A stretch of DNA of 64,000 nt from Candidatus Poribacteria bacterium (lineage in GTDB: Bacteria > Poribacteria > WGA-4E > WGA-3G). Below the pieces are notes generated by a model. That model was not told the origin of the DNA. It saw only the letters and a list, made by a program, of their open reading frames with translations, and did no database searches. A program made the position numbers and the translations under genes. The DNA lies in NCBI GenBank assembly GCA_022826805.1, contig JAJDUH010000045.1, positions 62,001 through 126,000 of the forward strand, written 5' to 3'. Within the stretch, counting starts at the first letter, position 1, and every line of letters begins with the position of its first letter. This document shows, in pieces, positions 51,558 through 60,695 of this stretch.

Positions 51558-52823
51558 ATGGAAAGATTAATTGTCAAGGGCGGAACCCAACTTAAAGGAA
51601 CTATTCCAGTCAGCGGATGCAAAAACGCCGTTCTCCCTATCGCAGTTGCAGCTGCTATTCTCGGCGACGGAGTTAGCGTACTCCACAATGTACCGAATCT
51701 AACAGATGTCAATACGCTCTGTGCTGTACTGGAAGGACTTGGTGCAACAACAAAACTAAAAAACGCAACACTTTACATTGAACCCATAAGCCACTTGGAG
51801 TACGAAGCACCTTACGAACTTGTGCGAAAGATGCGAGCGTCGATTTATGTCTTAGGTCCACTTGTAGCGAAATTGGGTAAAGCAAAGGTATCATTTCCAG
51901 GAGGCTGTGCGATCGGACCGCGACCGATCGACCTGCATATTCGCGGCTTGGAGCATTTAGGGGCAGACGTAACTGTACAACAAGGGTATATTTACGCCCA
52001 AGCGGAACGTTTAACCGGTACAGAGATGTATCTCATGGGACAATACGGACCAAGCGTGGGCGCGACAGCAAACATTATGATGGCTGCAACCTTGGCACAA
52101 GGCACTACGGTTATCCGGGGCGCCGCACGTGAACCCCATATCTCCGATCTCGCTCATTTCCTGAATGCAATGGGAGCAGATATAGAAGGTATTGGCACCT
52201 CCGTCTTGACGATTCACGGCGTCAAACACCTACACGGGACTGAACATTCCGTTATCTCCGATGATGTTGAAGCAGGCACTTTCATGGTCGCTGGTGCCAT
52301 TACAAGAGGTGATGTTTACGTCGAAGGTATCACCGAACAACAACTGCCCACCGTCTCTGAAAAACTCGTTGAGGCAGGCATCACGTTGGATTGGGATGAC
52401 AAGGGTGTACGTGTCACGACACCACGTGAGATTAGAGGGATTGATGTCACCACAGCACCATTCCCCGGGTTCCCTACAGATATGCAGGCGCAAATCATGG
52501 GGCTACTCTCTCTTGCCACTGGTACCAGCGTTATCGCTGAGAACGTTCACACAGATCGCTTCATCCATGCAGCAGAACTGAATCGGATGGGGGCAAATAT
52601 CATGCTCGATGGTAGCAAGGCTGTGATTACGGGTGTCCCCAGTCTCAGTGGTGCCCCTGTAATGGCTTCGGATTTGCGCGCTGGTGCGGTTCTCGTCGCA
52701 GCTGGAATGGCAGCATCAGGTGAAACCGTCGTATCGCGTGTTTATCACATTGATCGTGGGTACGAATCCATCGAGGAAAAACTGAATGCCATCGGCGCAA
52801 ATATTACAAGAGTCAACGACTAA
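51558..52823 (+). CDS. murA: UDP-N-acetylglucosamine 1-carboxyvinyltransferase
   Basis: 421 residues, AAGGAGAAGG before the ATG. It adds enolpyruvyl from PEP to UDP-GlcNAc, the first committed step of peptidoglycan synthesis in the cytoplasm. Seen: GGTQLKGTIPVSGCKNAVLP near the N-terminus (Lys22 and Asn23), Cys117 in FPGGCAIGPRPIDLHI (the active-site cysteine that fosfomycin modifies), and FPTDMQAQ in the second domain. Length is normal. The presence of Cys rather than Asp at this site suggests fosfomycin sensitivity by known logic. Confidence 0.95.
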   Translation: MERLIVKGGTQLKGTIPVSGCKNAVLPIAVAAAILGDGVSVLHNVPNLTDVNTLCAVLEGLGATTKLKNATLYIEPISHLEYEAPYELVRKMRASIYVLGPLVAKLGKAKVSFPGGCAIGPRPIDLHIRGLEHLGADVTVQQGYIYAQAERLTGTEMYLMGQYGPSVGATANIMMAATLAQGTTVIRGAAREPHISDLAHFLNAMGADIEGIGTSVLTIHGVKHLHGTEHSVISDDVEAGTFMVAGAITRGDVYVEGITEQQLPTVSEKLVEAGITLDWDDKGVRVTTPREIRGIDVTTAPFPGFPTDMQAQIMGLLSLATGTSVIAENVHTDRFIHAAELNRMGANIMLDGSKAVITGVPSLSGAPVMASDLRAGAVLVAAGMAASGETVVSRVYHIDRGYESIEEKLNAIGANITRVND

Positions 52824-52852
52824 AATGAAAATGTGGAACCTGGTTTTTCCAA

Positions 52853-54175
52853 ATGGAAAGGAATGGCTATTCACGCATGTTGCGAATTGTTGAAACCCAC
52901 ACACCAGAGGCTGATACCTTTCTCTCAAAGTTGAAGGCGCGGGGTAGACTAACAGATGAAAGCATCTTAAAAACAGTCCGCCGCACTTTGAAAGATGTGC
53001 AAGCGGAAGGCGACAAAGCCGTCGTCCGATATACACGCAAACTCGATGCACCGCGGATTTCGGCAAAGGAACTAAAGGTATCACGAGAAGAAATTGGGGA
53101 AGCGTATTTAGAGGTCCCATCCGAATTCATAGATGCAATTACGCATGCCAGAACAAACATCGAAAAATTTCACCAGAAACAGTTACGGACCTCATGGTTG
53201 TCAACGGAGCCCAACGGTGTAATGCTTGGACATCTAATTCGTCCGCTAAAGCGCATCGGTGTCCATGTGCCAGCGATCAGCCAACTTCTCGTCTCTTCAC
53301 TCCTCATGAACGTCATCCCTGCTACTGTTGCCGGCGTTGAAGAAATAGCTACCTGTATCCCGCCCATGCGAAATCGGTCGATTAACCCTTATATGCTGGT
53401 AGCTGCCTCGGAATGTGGTATTCGAGAAATTTACAAATGTGGTGGCGCACAAGCCGTCGCAGCGATGGCGTACGGTACGGACACCATCCCCGCTGTTGAT
53501 AAAATCGTCGGACCTGGCAATCTGTACGTACAGTTTGCGAAAAAAGAGGTTTACGGACATGTTGATATAGATAAATTAGCGGGTCCAAGCGAAATCCTTG
53601 TCATCGCTGACAACACAGCAGACCCGGATTACGTCGCTGCAGATCTGATTTCACAAGCCGAACACAAAGCCGATTCCGCTGCGATCCTCGTCACCCCCTC
53701 ATTTGGGTTCGCTGAACAGGTCAAAACGGCTATTGAGGTACAAGGCGAATCCTTACCTCGTTACGACGAACTTACACAGTCTTTTGAAAACTGGGGGGTA
53801 GCGTTTATCACTTCGGACTTAGCGGAGGCATTCGTTTTTGCCAACGAAATCGCACCAGAACACCTTGAACTTCACATTGAAAACCCATTTGAATGGCTGG
53901 GAAACGTTCAAAATGCGGGGGCTGTCCTTATAGGGCCCTATTCACCAGAAGCTGTTGGGGATTACATCGCGGGACCGAACCATGTTTTACCAACCGGGAC
54001 GGCTGCGCGCTATGCCTCTCCACTCAGCGTTGACGACTTCCTGAAGAAGACCAGTCTCATCTCTTATACCAAGACGGCTTTAGAGAAAGTTACACCAGCA
54101 GTTGTCAAACTGGCTGAGGTAGAAGGACTTGAAGGGCATGCCGCTGCCATGAAAATCCGTTTTGAAGAAGATTAG
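52853..54175 (+). CDS. hisD: Histidinol dehydrogenase
   Basis: 440 residues from the ATG at 52853; an ATG at 52877 (432 residues) is equally plausible because the family usually starts near MLRIVE and neither has an ideal ribosome binding site. It oxidises histidinol to histidine in two NAD-dependent steps. Seen: VPAISQLLVSS, GGAQAVAAMAYGTD, KIVGPGNLYVQFAKKEVYG, DLISQAEH (zinc-binding region), EIAPEHLELH and GPNHVLPTGTAARYASPLSV. No other his genes are in the window; it follows murA by 29 bases. Confidence 0.94.
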   Translation: MERNGYSRMLRIVETHTPEADTFLSKLKARGRLTDESILKTVRRTLKDVQAEGDKAVVRYTRKLDAPRISAKELKVSREEIGEAYLEVPSEFIDAITHARTNIEKFHQKQLRTSWLSTEPNGVMLGHLIRPLKRIGVHVPAISQLLVSSLLMNVIPATVAGVEEIATCIPPMRNRSINPYMLVAASECGIREIYKCGGAQAVAAMAYGTDTIPAVDKIVGPGNLYVQFAKKEVYGHVDIDKLAGPSEILVIADNTADPDYVAADLISQAEHKADSAAILVTPSFGFAEQVKTAIEVQGESLPRYDELTQSFENWGVAFITSDLAEAFVFANEIAPEHLELHIENPFEWLGNVQNAGAVLIGPYSPEAVGDYIAGPNHVLPTGTAARYASPLSVDDFLKKTSLISYTKTALEKVTPAVVKLAEVEGLEGHAAAMKIRFEED

Positions 54176-54295
54176 GTATCCCGTTATCTATCAGCCATTA
54201 CCCAGACAGCGAGTTCCCCGCTGATAAGGAGGGTTGAGTGCTGCTGGAGAGTGCCTCCTTAATTCTAAGATCCATCATAACAGGAAACATATTAG

Positions 54296-55003
54296 ATGCT
54301 TTTCATTCCACTAAGCCTACTGTTCCACCTGTCTGAACCTGACATACCCACTGAAAAGCCCCCATTATCCCCCGTTGCAACGTTCTCAATCGTCGGTTAT
54401 GACCCAGAAATCCGTGCGTTTGGCATCGCCGTGCAATCCAAATTTTTCGCCGTTGGCTCAGTTGTGCCGTGGGCAGAAGCCGGCGTCGGTGCGATCGCAA
54501 CCCAATCTTATGCAAACACGACTTACGGACCCCACGGTCTGAAGCTGCTCAAGAGCGGACTTTCCGCAGAACAAACTTTAGCGCGTCTTGTCGCCGATGA
54601 TCCAGGACGTGCAACCCGACAAGTCGGTATCGTGGATGCCAAAGGCAATGTCGCTAACTTCACGGGTGATGAATGTAACGCCTGGGCAGGCGCCGTCTCA
54701 GGTAAAAATTACACGGCTCAAGGCAATATCTTAGCGGGTGAAGAAGTTGTTAAAGCGATGAGCAAAGCGTTTGAGGAAACGGAAGGTGAACTCGCAGACA
54801 AATTAATGGCAGCACTTTTTGCCGGACAAGAGGCAGGAGGGGATACGCGGGGACAACAGTCGGCTGCCTTGCTTGTTGTTCAAGCGCATAGCGGCTATGG
54901 CGGTTTCAACGACCGATATATCGATCTGCGTGTGGATGATGCCGAGAAACCCATTGAAGAACTTCAGCGATTATTGGAGATGCACAAGCAATTGGTGCCT
55001 TGA
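54296..55003 (+). CDS. DUF1028 family protein
   Basis: 235 residues, AGGAAA before the ATG. After a possible export signal the conserved block ATFSIVGYDPEIRAFGIAVQ begins; GVGAIATQSYANTTYGP, RQVGIVDAKGNVANFTGD and SGYGGFNDRYIDLRVDD follow. These define the DUF1028 family, which has an Ntn-hydrolase-like fold and no firmly established function. It lies between hisD and a gene on the opposite strand. Palindromic CCCCGCTGATAAGGAGGG sequence sits in the gap before it. Confidence 0.88.
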   Translation: MLFIPLSLLFHLSEPDIPTEKPPLSPVATFSIVGYDPEIRAFGIAVQSKFFAVGSVVPWAEAGVGAIATQSYANTTYGPHGLKLLKSGLSAEQTLARLVADDPGRATRQVGIVDAKGNVANFTGDECNAWAGAVSGKNYTAQGNILAGEEVVKAMSKAFEETEGELADKLMAALFAGQEAGGDTRGQQSAALLVVQAHSGYGGFNDRYIDLRVDDAEKPIEELQRLLEMHKQLVP

Positions 55004-55029
55004 TAGGAACAGTCTCAGGTCAATTTGTA

Positions 55030-55467
55030 TCAATCATCTAACATAAGTGGTGGACGTTTAAAACGGGAACGAATTTGATTGGCTGCAGACAATACGACTG
55101 GCACGCGAACAAGACGACGCTCTAACCGTCGCTTTCCAGGAAAGTCGCTGATAATCAATCCGGCTAAAATCGTCAAAATACCTTGCCCTGGTACGCCCGG
55201 CAGAGACAGAAGTATGCCTATAACAACAAGCAGTCCGCCGAACAGATTTTTAAGGAAAGATAAACAGACACGGATAACAGGATTCTTGATACGGCGGATC
55301 CGTTCTTCCGTCTTGAAATAGTCTGCAGGCAACGACATAAGTAACATTGTGGTCCCAGCGAGGCTTGCAATGAAACTCACCACAGAGAAAATAGCAAATA
55401 AAACCCAATGTTCTAAAAACCAATTGCTAAGCATATGCCAGTAAACCTCTAAGTCAATAAACGACAA
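55030..55467 (-). CDS. Small membrane protein, PGPGW-like
   Basis: 145 residues with two hydrophobic segments near the N-terminus (VLFAIFSVVSFIASLAGTTM, GGLLVVIGILLSLPGVPGQG). The LPGVPGQGILTILAGL stretch and the basic tail after SDFPGKRRLERRLVR resemble the putative transmembrane PGPGW family. Function unknown. It follows the SDR on the same strand, with 18 bases between them. Confidence 0.7.
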   Translation of the reverse strand: MSFIDLEVYWHMLSNWFLEHWVLFAIFSVVSFIASLAGTTMLLMSLPADYFKTEERIRRIKNPVIRVCLSFLKNLFGGLLVVIGILLSLPGVPGQGILTILAGLIISDFPGKRRLERRLVRVPVVLSAANQIRSRFKRPPLMLDD

Positions 55468-55485
55468 GAAAGTTCTCCAAGTCCA

Positions 55486-56259
55486 TTAGCGGCGCGCAAC
55501 AGCCCCACCATCAATCGTCATAATATCGCCACTGATATAAGCAGCGTCATCTGAAGCAAGAAATAACACTGCACCAATATAATCCCATACCGTTGCCCCG
55601 CGTTCAAGCGGAGGTAAATCTGCAGAAGCAGGTGGTAAATCGGGGAGGGTGTCATCATCAGGCAGATTTTGTGAAGCATTCATACCCGTCGGCGCCCCCC
55701 CACCGGGTGCTACCGCGTTCACAGTGATACCGTGAGGACGGAGTTCCAACGCCAAGCTTCGCGTAAGTCGATTCAGTGCCGCTTTGCTTACACAATAACT
55801 GAGAACCCCGACGTGCGACTCCTCAGCATAGATAGATGTGTTGTTAATAATACGTCCACGTATCCCCTGACCTATCATTACTTTAGCGACTGCTTGTGCG
55901 CATAACAGACACCCTTTTACATTAACCGCCATCACCTTATCAAACTGCTCTGGTGTGACCTCAAACAACGGTTGTCTACCCAGAATTCCTGCGTTATTGA
56001 ATAGAATATCGATCCGTTTAAAGGCATCCACCGCTGTATCTACAGCGTGCTGAACCTGTGCAGGCACAGTGACATCCAAAGGCACAGCAATAGCATTTCC
56101 ACCGTTAGCGCGCACTTCGGCAGCAACAGCATCAGCCCTTCTACCACCAGCGACGACTACAGCTCCACCTTCACGTGCAAACGCCAAACACGCCGCTCTC
56201 CCGATACCCAATGGTCCGCCTCCACCCGTCACAAATGCTACTTTGTTTTCAAAACGCAT
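55486..56259 (-). CDS. Short-chain dehydrogenase/reductase (SDR)
   Basis: 257 residues. FVTGGGGPLGIGRAACLAF is the nucleotide-binding site, NNAG is at the expected place, the active Ser lies in IINNTSIYAEE, and YCVSK is the YxxxK motif. The end DIMTIDGGAVARR is typical. The region APTGMNASQNLPDDDTLPDL, an insertion before the last helix, is acidic and Pro-rich. It is the first gene of a two-gene minus-strand unit with the PGPGW-like gene. The 383-base gap upstream (56260-56642) holds only the promoter below. Confidence 0.9.
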   Translation of the reverse strand: MRFENKVAFVTGGGGPLGIGRAACLAFAREGGAVVVAGGRRADAVAAEVRANGGNAIAVPLDVTVPAQVQHAVDTAVDAFKRIDILFNNAGILGRQPLFEVTPEQFDKVMAVNVKGCLLCAQAVAKVMIGQGIRGRIINNTSIYAEESHVGVLSYCVSKAALNRLTRSLALELRPHGITVNAVAPGGGAPTGMNASQNLPDDDTLPDLPPASADLPPLERGATVWDYIGAVLFLASDDAAYISGDIMTIDGGAVARR

Positions 56260-56536
56260 CCGATTTTCCTTTTTAGATTACTTCCTGTTTTCGGTTCTTC
56301 TGCATTACAACTATTCTATCATAACGTTCTTTAACTTTGCAAAGTTTCACATGACTTAGTTTTGGGTTTTCAGTTATCCAAAAATTATAACTTACAATAT
56401 CTTAGATAACATCAGGACTTTTTTAATTTTTTAATTTAGCGCCTGATTACAGAATACCGTCAACTCGTTAAGAATCGGGACGCGGAGATCCCTCCTACAG
56501 GAAACCAGAGCGGTAGTGTAGTCTATAAATTTTACC

Positions 56537-56565
56537 TTGACAAAGCTTGGTAAATCAACTATTAT
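56537..56565 (+). promoter_or_regulatory. Strong candidate sigma-70 promoter
   Basis: TTGACA, 17 bases, TATTAT: six of six and five of six matches with ideal spacing, 77 bases upstream of the PQQ-propeller gene start at 56643. Confidence 0.65.
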
Positions 56566-56642
56566 AACTAATAATCGTAGTGCAACACGTCAAATATCTA
56601 AGCATAACTTATCCCTTCATAAAAAAGAAAAGGATTCTTATA

Positions 56643-58175
56643 ATGGAACCGACCCAAAAACCTATTCGTTGGTGGCCCCTTTTAGTTATTGTTTCTCTTG
56701 CCATTTTAGGGATTATAATAACGTGGGTTTTGGATGCTGGTCATCGCCAAGACAAGATTTTCCTGACATCTGCGATAGTTATTCTTAGCGCTTTTTTGGG
56801 ATTTTTATGGTTGTTATGCTTTTCTCGGTTGAAATGGCGAAGTAAGTTAATTTCTCTTGCTGTAGCCGCCGCCGTTCTCTTTATGGCTGCGAACCTATTT
56901 CAGTTCAAAGGATTCAGCGGAGATGTCGCTCCAATTTTTGAATGGCGATGGCAAGAGGAACCCATAACTTTCCAACCCGACACCAGTAGCCTATCTGACA
57001 CCCAAGGACACACAACAGACTATCCACAATACCTTGGAGAGCGTCGAAACGGTGTCGTAACCAGTATCAAGCTTAATCTTGACTGGCAGACGCACCCACC
57101 GGAGTTAGTATGGCGGAGACCTGTCGGAGCAGGTTGGTCCGGCTTTGCAATCGTTGGGGATGCAGCAATCACGCAGGAACAGGAAGACGACTGGGAAAAA
57201 GTTGTCTGTTACGACTTACACACCGGTGAGGTACGCTGGAGCCATCAAGATCGAGCACGCTACGACACACATCCGGCGGGACTCGGCCCGCGTGCAACAC
57301 CAACAATTTCAGGCAACAGGGTTTATACCGTCGGTTCAACTGGGATCCTCAACTGTCTGGACTTTGAAACAGGCGAGCAGCTCTGGACAACCCATATCTT
57401 TGAAGAGAACAAAGCCGATCCACCGCCTTGGGGTGTTAGTATTTCACCGCTCGTTTTCGATGAACTTGTTATCGTTAGTGCCGGGGGTGCAGTCGCATAC
57501 TACAAAGAAACAGGCGACATCGCTTGGACAGGTTACCGAACACAAAGCGGTTATAGCTCACCACTCCTTACAACTTTAGCAGGCACCGAACAAGTCGTTC
57601 TCTTTAACCAAGGGTTAATCACCGCTCATGAACCTTTAACCGGAAAGCTTTTCTGGAAGCAGCCCTGGGTGAAAAGCTATGCAGAATGTGTTTCCCAACC
57701 CCTCCCACTTCCCAATGACCAACTTCTTGCCTCAACTGGGTATGGTGCCGGTGCCAAGTTATTTCAAATTTCTCGTAACCATGCGGGTGAATTCAATGTT
57801 GTTACCATTTGGGAAACCATATATCTGAAAGCGAAATTTACGAACATCATTTATTACGAAAACTATCTATACGGGCTTGACGACGGTATCTTCGCTTGTA
57901 TAAACCCTGTTGACGGAACACGTCAATGGAAACGCGGTAGATATGGACACGGACAAACGCTGTTGATTTCGGATGTCTTGCTTGTACTTACTGAGTCTGG
58001 CGAGGTTGTTCTTATAGAACCAGACCCAGAAAACCATAGAGAACTCGCACGCTTCACGGCGTTGAAGGGTAAAACATGGAATACGCCAGCACTGGCTGGT
58101 GCCTATTTACTCGTACGGAACGACCAAGAGGCGGCGTGCTACCAATTGCCCATCCGGGACACTAACGACCAATAA
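56643..58175 (+). CDS. PQQ-like beta-propeller repeat protein, membrane-anchored
   Basis: 510 residues. The ATG at 56643 has AAAGG 8-10 bases upstream; a start at 56580 would lack one. Three hydrophobic segments (residues 10-90) anchor it in the inner membrane. The outer part is an eight-bladed-type propeller of PQQ-like repeats: VCYDLHTGEVRWSH, NCLDFETGEQLWTT, AYYKETGDIAWTG, ACINPVDGTRQWKRG, each with G-x-x-x-W. It resembles the soluble domain of quinoprotein dehydrogenases and BamB-like proteins, but catalytic residues of dehydrogenases are not evident. Function unknown. Confidence 0.85.
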   Translation: MEPTQKPIRWWPLLVIVSLAILGIIITWVLDAGHRQDKIFLTSAIVILSAFLGFLWLLCFSRLKWRSKLISLAVAAAVLFMAANLFQFKGFSGDVAPIFEWRWQEEPITFQPDTSSLSDTQGHTTDYPQYLGERRNGVVTSIKLNLDWQTHPPELVWRRPVGAGWSGFAIVGDAAITQEQEDDWEKVVCYDLHTGEVRWSHQDRARYDTHPAGLGPRATPTISGNRVYTVGSTGILNCLDFETGEQLWTTHIFEENKADPPPWGVSISPLVFDELVIVSAGGAVAYYKETGDIAWTGYRTQSGYSSPLLTTLAGTEQVVLFNQGLITAHEPLTGKLFWKQPWVKSYAECVSQPLPLPNDQLLASTGYGAGAKLFQISRNHAGEFNVVTIWETIYLKAKFTNIIYYENYLYGLDDGIFACINPVDGTRQWKRGRYGHGQTLLISDVLLVLTESGEVVLIEPDPENHRELARFTALKGKTWNTPALAGAYLLVRNDQEAACYQLPIRDTNDQ

Positions 58176-58255
58176 ATCGAGGATCGCTACATTACAACTT
58201 CAATCTACGCTCGCATCTGCTGAGAATAGAAGATCAGAAAGGAAAGGACGGTAGC

Positions 58256-59179
58256 ATGTTCGGATGCATACGAAAGTTCAGAATACTATTCATTTGTTGT
58301 AGCATCGGGTTATTGCTTCCGATATTTACACTGTCGGCGGTAACATCTCGGAACAGTCAAAGTTCGATCGATTCACCTCTGGAAGCTAATTTTGAAAGAC
58401 ACATCAAGCGCCAGCGGAATCGCCGAATTTTGTCTACAACTGACCGAACAAGCTTCGTCGTCTACGATATTTCCAAAAATACAAAGTTGGTGTCCATTAA
58501 TGAAAATCGGCAAATGATGGCAGCATCTCTCATTAAGAATTTCGTTATGCTCGCTTATTTCCATGAAGTCCGATATGGTCGTAAAACACACACTTCGGTA
58601 AACAAGGGACACCTGCGCGCGATGATTCAATGGAGTTCAAATCCATCGACGAACTATTTTATCCGACTGCTTGGGGGACCAGCACGTGTGAACCGGATAC
58701 TCCAAGCCAACTATCCGTATTTTAAACAGACTCGGATCGTTGAATACATCCCTCAAGGCGGACGAACCTATAAAAATATGACCTCCGCCCGCGACCTCAG
58801 TATGTTTTGTCTACAACTGTGGAAGGGGAGACTTCCTTACTCCGATAAGATGAAGTACTACCTCAAACTCAAAAATGGGGACTATATATTTAAACACACA
58901 TACATCCCTTCATCAGTTGCGGTTTACAACAAAACGGGAACAGTTTATGGATTGGTCGGCGATGGTGGCATCTTAGTTCTCCGCGATCCACAAGGCAAAC
59001 CGAGACCTTACGTTTTTGTTGGAATGATCGAAGACAGGACCAAAACAAATCGGAAAAATCGGTGGCAATCCTTCAGTACATGGAGAAATCGGCGCACCTA
59101 TATTTTGCGAAGACTCTCTGAACAGGCTTACAAATACATCTATGAAAAGCAATACGGCGGCAAGTTAGCACGCCGCTAA
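58256..59179 (+). CDS. Class A beta-lactamase-like serine hydrolase
   Basis: 307 residues with a signal peptide. The three motifs of the penicillin-binding superfamily are present: Ser91-x-x-Lys94 in MAASLIKNF, Ser127-Ser-Asn129 as the SxN motif, and Lys226-Thr-Gly in NKTGTVYGLVGDGG. The order and spacing fit class A beta-lactamases and their LD/DD-peptidase-like relatives. The omega-loop Glu typical of true beta-lactamases is not evident by eye. It is a periplasmic serine acyl enzyme; antibiotic hydrolysis cannot be asserted. Confidence 0.83.
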   Translation: MFGCIRKFRILFICCSIGLLLPIFTLSAVTSRNSQSSIDSPLEANFERHIKRQRNRRILSTTDRTSFVVYDISKNTKLVSINENRQMMAASLIKNFVMLAYFHEVRYGRKTHTSVNKGHLRAMIQWSSNPSTNYFIRLLGGPARVNRILQANYPYFKQTRIVEYIPQGGRTYKNMTSARDLSMFCLQLWKGRLPYSDKMKYYLKLKNGDYIFKHTYIPSSVAVYNKTGTVYGLVGDGGILVLRDPQGKPRPYVFVGMIEDRTKTNRKNRWQSFSTWRNRRTYILRRLSEQAYKYIYEKQYGGKLARR

Positions 59180-59198
59180 CTTCCATAAGGGTAACCCT

Positions 59199-59855
59199 AT
59201 GCAACGCATCGTTGATATTGGCAGACGTATCGAACTCATACCAATGGATCCGCACTTTCACGACATCACCATCGGATTGTATCAACAACAATCGGTCAAT
59301 GCTATTATTGGAAAAGCGACCCCTGTCTTTCTGGTGCATACCTACAGCCACATTGCAGGTGCTGCCGAAAGAATTGAGAACGTGCGACAAGCGATGCAGA
59401 CGCTCGGAGGAATGCTGAAAACACCTGAAGGTTTACTCTATTTTCCGTGTGGAAGTGCCCATCAACTCGGGTGTCGTCGCGTCTTTTTAGAAGCCTGTAA
59501 ACTCGCCTCACACACCGACGCTGAACCTCGACCTTTAAACATACTGGATAAGAAATCACGACTTACTATCACCGTGGATTCGATCGGAGATGGGGGCTAT
59601 CGGGTTACAGCAGATGGCGAAGGAAGACGCGCTGCAAGGCGAGTTTCAGCGATTGCAGGGGGCTTAATGAAATTGGGCGAAATGGAGAGCGTTGAAACCG
59701 ATGGCGGCGATACTGTCGCTTTCGATTGCGGATATACACACGATGCCCTCGTTGGACTCCTACTTACCCGTGCGCCAAACGTCAGAATTACTTTACGAGA
59801 AGAAGAAATGAGTGCCACCCGCGGTGTGCTTTCCGCCCCAAGTCAACAGCTCTAA
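59199..59855 (+). CDS. Conserved hypothetical protein
   Basis: 218 residues beginning 20 bases after the serine hydrolase gene. No signal peptide or membrane segment. I do not recognise the family. It has MDPHFHDITIGLYQQ near the start, GAAERIENVRQAMQTLGGML, a CGSAHQLGCRR segment with two cysteines, and GGLMKLGEMESVE near the end. The steady coding quality and close spacing suggest a real gene, possibly co-transcribed with the hydrolase gene. Confidence 0.55.
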   Translation: MQRIVDIGRRIELIPMDPHFHDITIGLYQQQSVNAIIGKATPVFLVHTYSHIAGAAERIENVRQAMQTLGGMLKTPEGLLYFPCGSAHQLGCRRVFLEACKLASHTDAEPRPLNILDKKSRLTITVDSIGDGGYRVTADGEGRRAARRVSAIAGGLMKLGEMESVETDGGDTVAFDCGYTHDALVGLLLTRAPNVRITLREEEMSATRGVLSAPSQQL

Positions 59856-59997
59856 CATTGAAAGCTTAATCGCAATAGAGATTGTCTATTTCGCGCTCTG
59901 TTTTTTCCGATAATATCTCGCTAAGTCAGGGTTCAGAGATACCTCCTACAACGCCAGCAGAAAAACTTAATACCCTTAAAAGAGCCGAATTTGAAAA

Positions 59998-60510
59998 ATG
60001 AAAGTCGTAATCGGTTTTGACTCAGGATTAGCAAACTGTGGATATGGTGTCGTCGCTCGCGGCGGTAGCGGGTTCTCCTGTTTAACACATGGCAACATCC
60101 GAACAGACGCAAAGACCCCTCACCCAGACCGACTTTTGAAAATCTATCAACACGTCACGGAACTGATAACCGAATGGAAGCCATCCAAGATTAGTATCGA
60201 ATCGGTTTACTGGAATCGGAACCAAAAAAGCTGCTTACCTACTGCAGAGGTAATCGGCATTTTGCAACTTGCCGCCGTTCAAAAAAATATTGAAGTTGTT
60301 ATGCTGTCACCTCAATCTGTCAAATCCGCCGTCACTGGAGTTTCCAATGCCTCCAAAACACAAGTCATGAAAATGACGCAAAAGCTTCTGGGTATGAAAC
60401 AGCCTGTTAAACCCAGTCATGCTGCAGACGCTTTAGGATGTGCCATCGCAGCACTGTTGAGCAGAAACACCCCATCATTACATGATATGGTGAATTCAAA
60501 AAACAAATAA
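59998..60510 (+). CDS. ruvC: Holliday junction resolvase RuvC
   Basis: 170 residues. The RNase H-fold acidic site is seen as Asp8 in GFDSGLANCGYG, Glu68 in SKISIESVYWNRN, and His141/Asp144 in PSHAADALGCAI. RuvC cleaves Holliday junctions during recombination. The usual GIDPG is GFDSG here, and the length is near the normal 170. No ruvA or ruvB is adjacent. Confidence 0.87.
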   Translation: MKVVIGFDSGLANCGYGVVARGGSGFSCLTHGNIRTDAKTPHPDRLLKIYQHVTELITEWKPSKISIESVYWNRNQKSCLPTAEVIGILQLAAVQKNIEVVMLSPQSVKSAVTGVSNASKTQVMKMTQKLLGMKQPVKPSHAADALGCAIAALLSRNTPSLHDMVNSKNK

Positions 60511-60540
60511 ACACGCTCCAGCAGACAAGGTTTCCAAATT

Positions 60541-60569
60541 CCCCCCTGATAAGGGGGGTTAGGGGGGTT
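60541..60569. repeat. CCCCCCTGATAAGGGGGG palindrome
   Basis: CCCCCCTGATAAGGGGGG followed by TTAGGGGGGTT, 31 bases after the ruvC stop. It is the same palindromic family as the MITE interiors and the coding insertions at 28917 and 33762, without TIR ends. It may act as a terminator-like stem. Confidence 0.7.
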
Positions 60570-60695
60570 GAGTGTGCATCTATAATGTCTAATTAATTCT
60601 AAACTTTACGATAAATAAAACTTCAGAGATTTTAAAATTCGTGGTAAACTTGGGTAAATAAACGTTTTTCAAACCAATAGAATCGAGGGCAAAAA

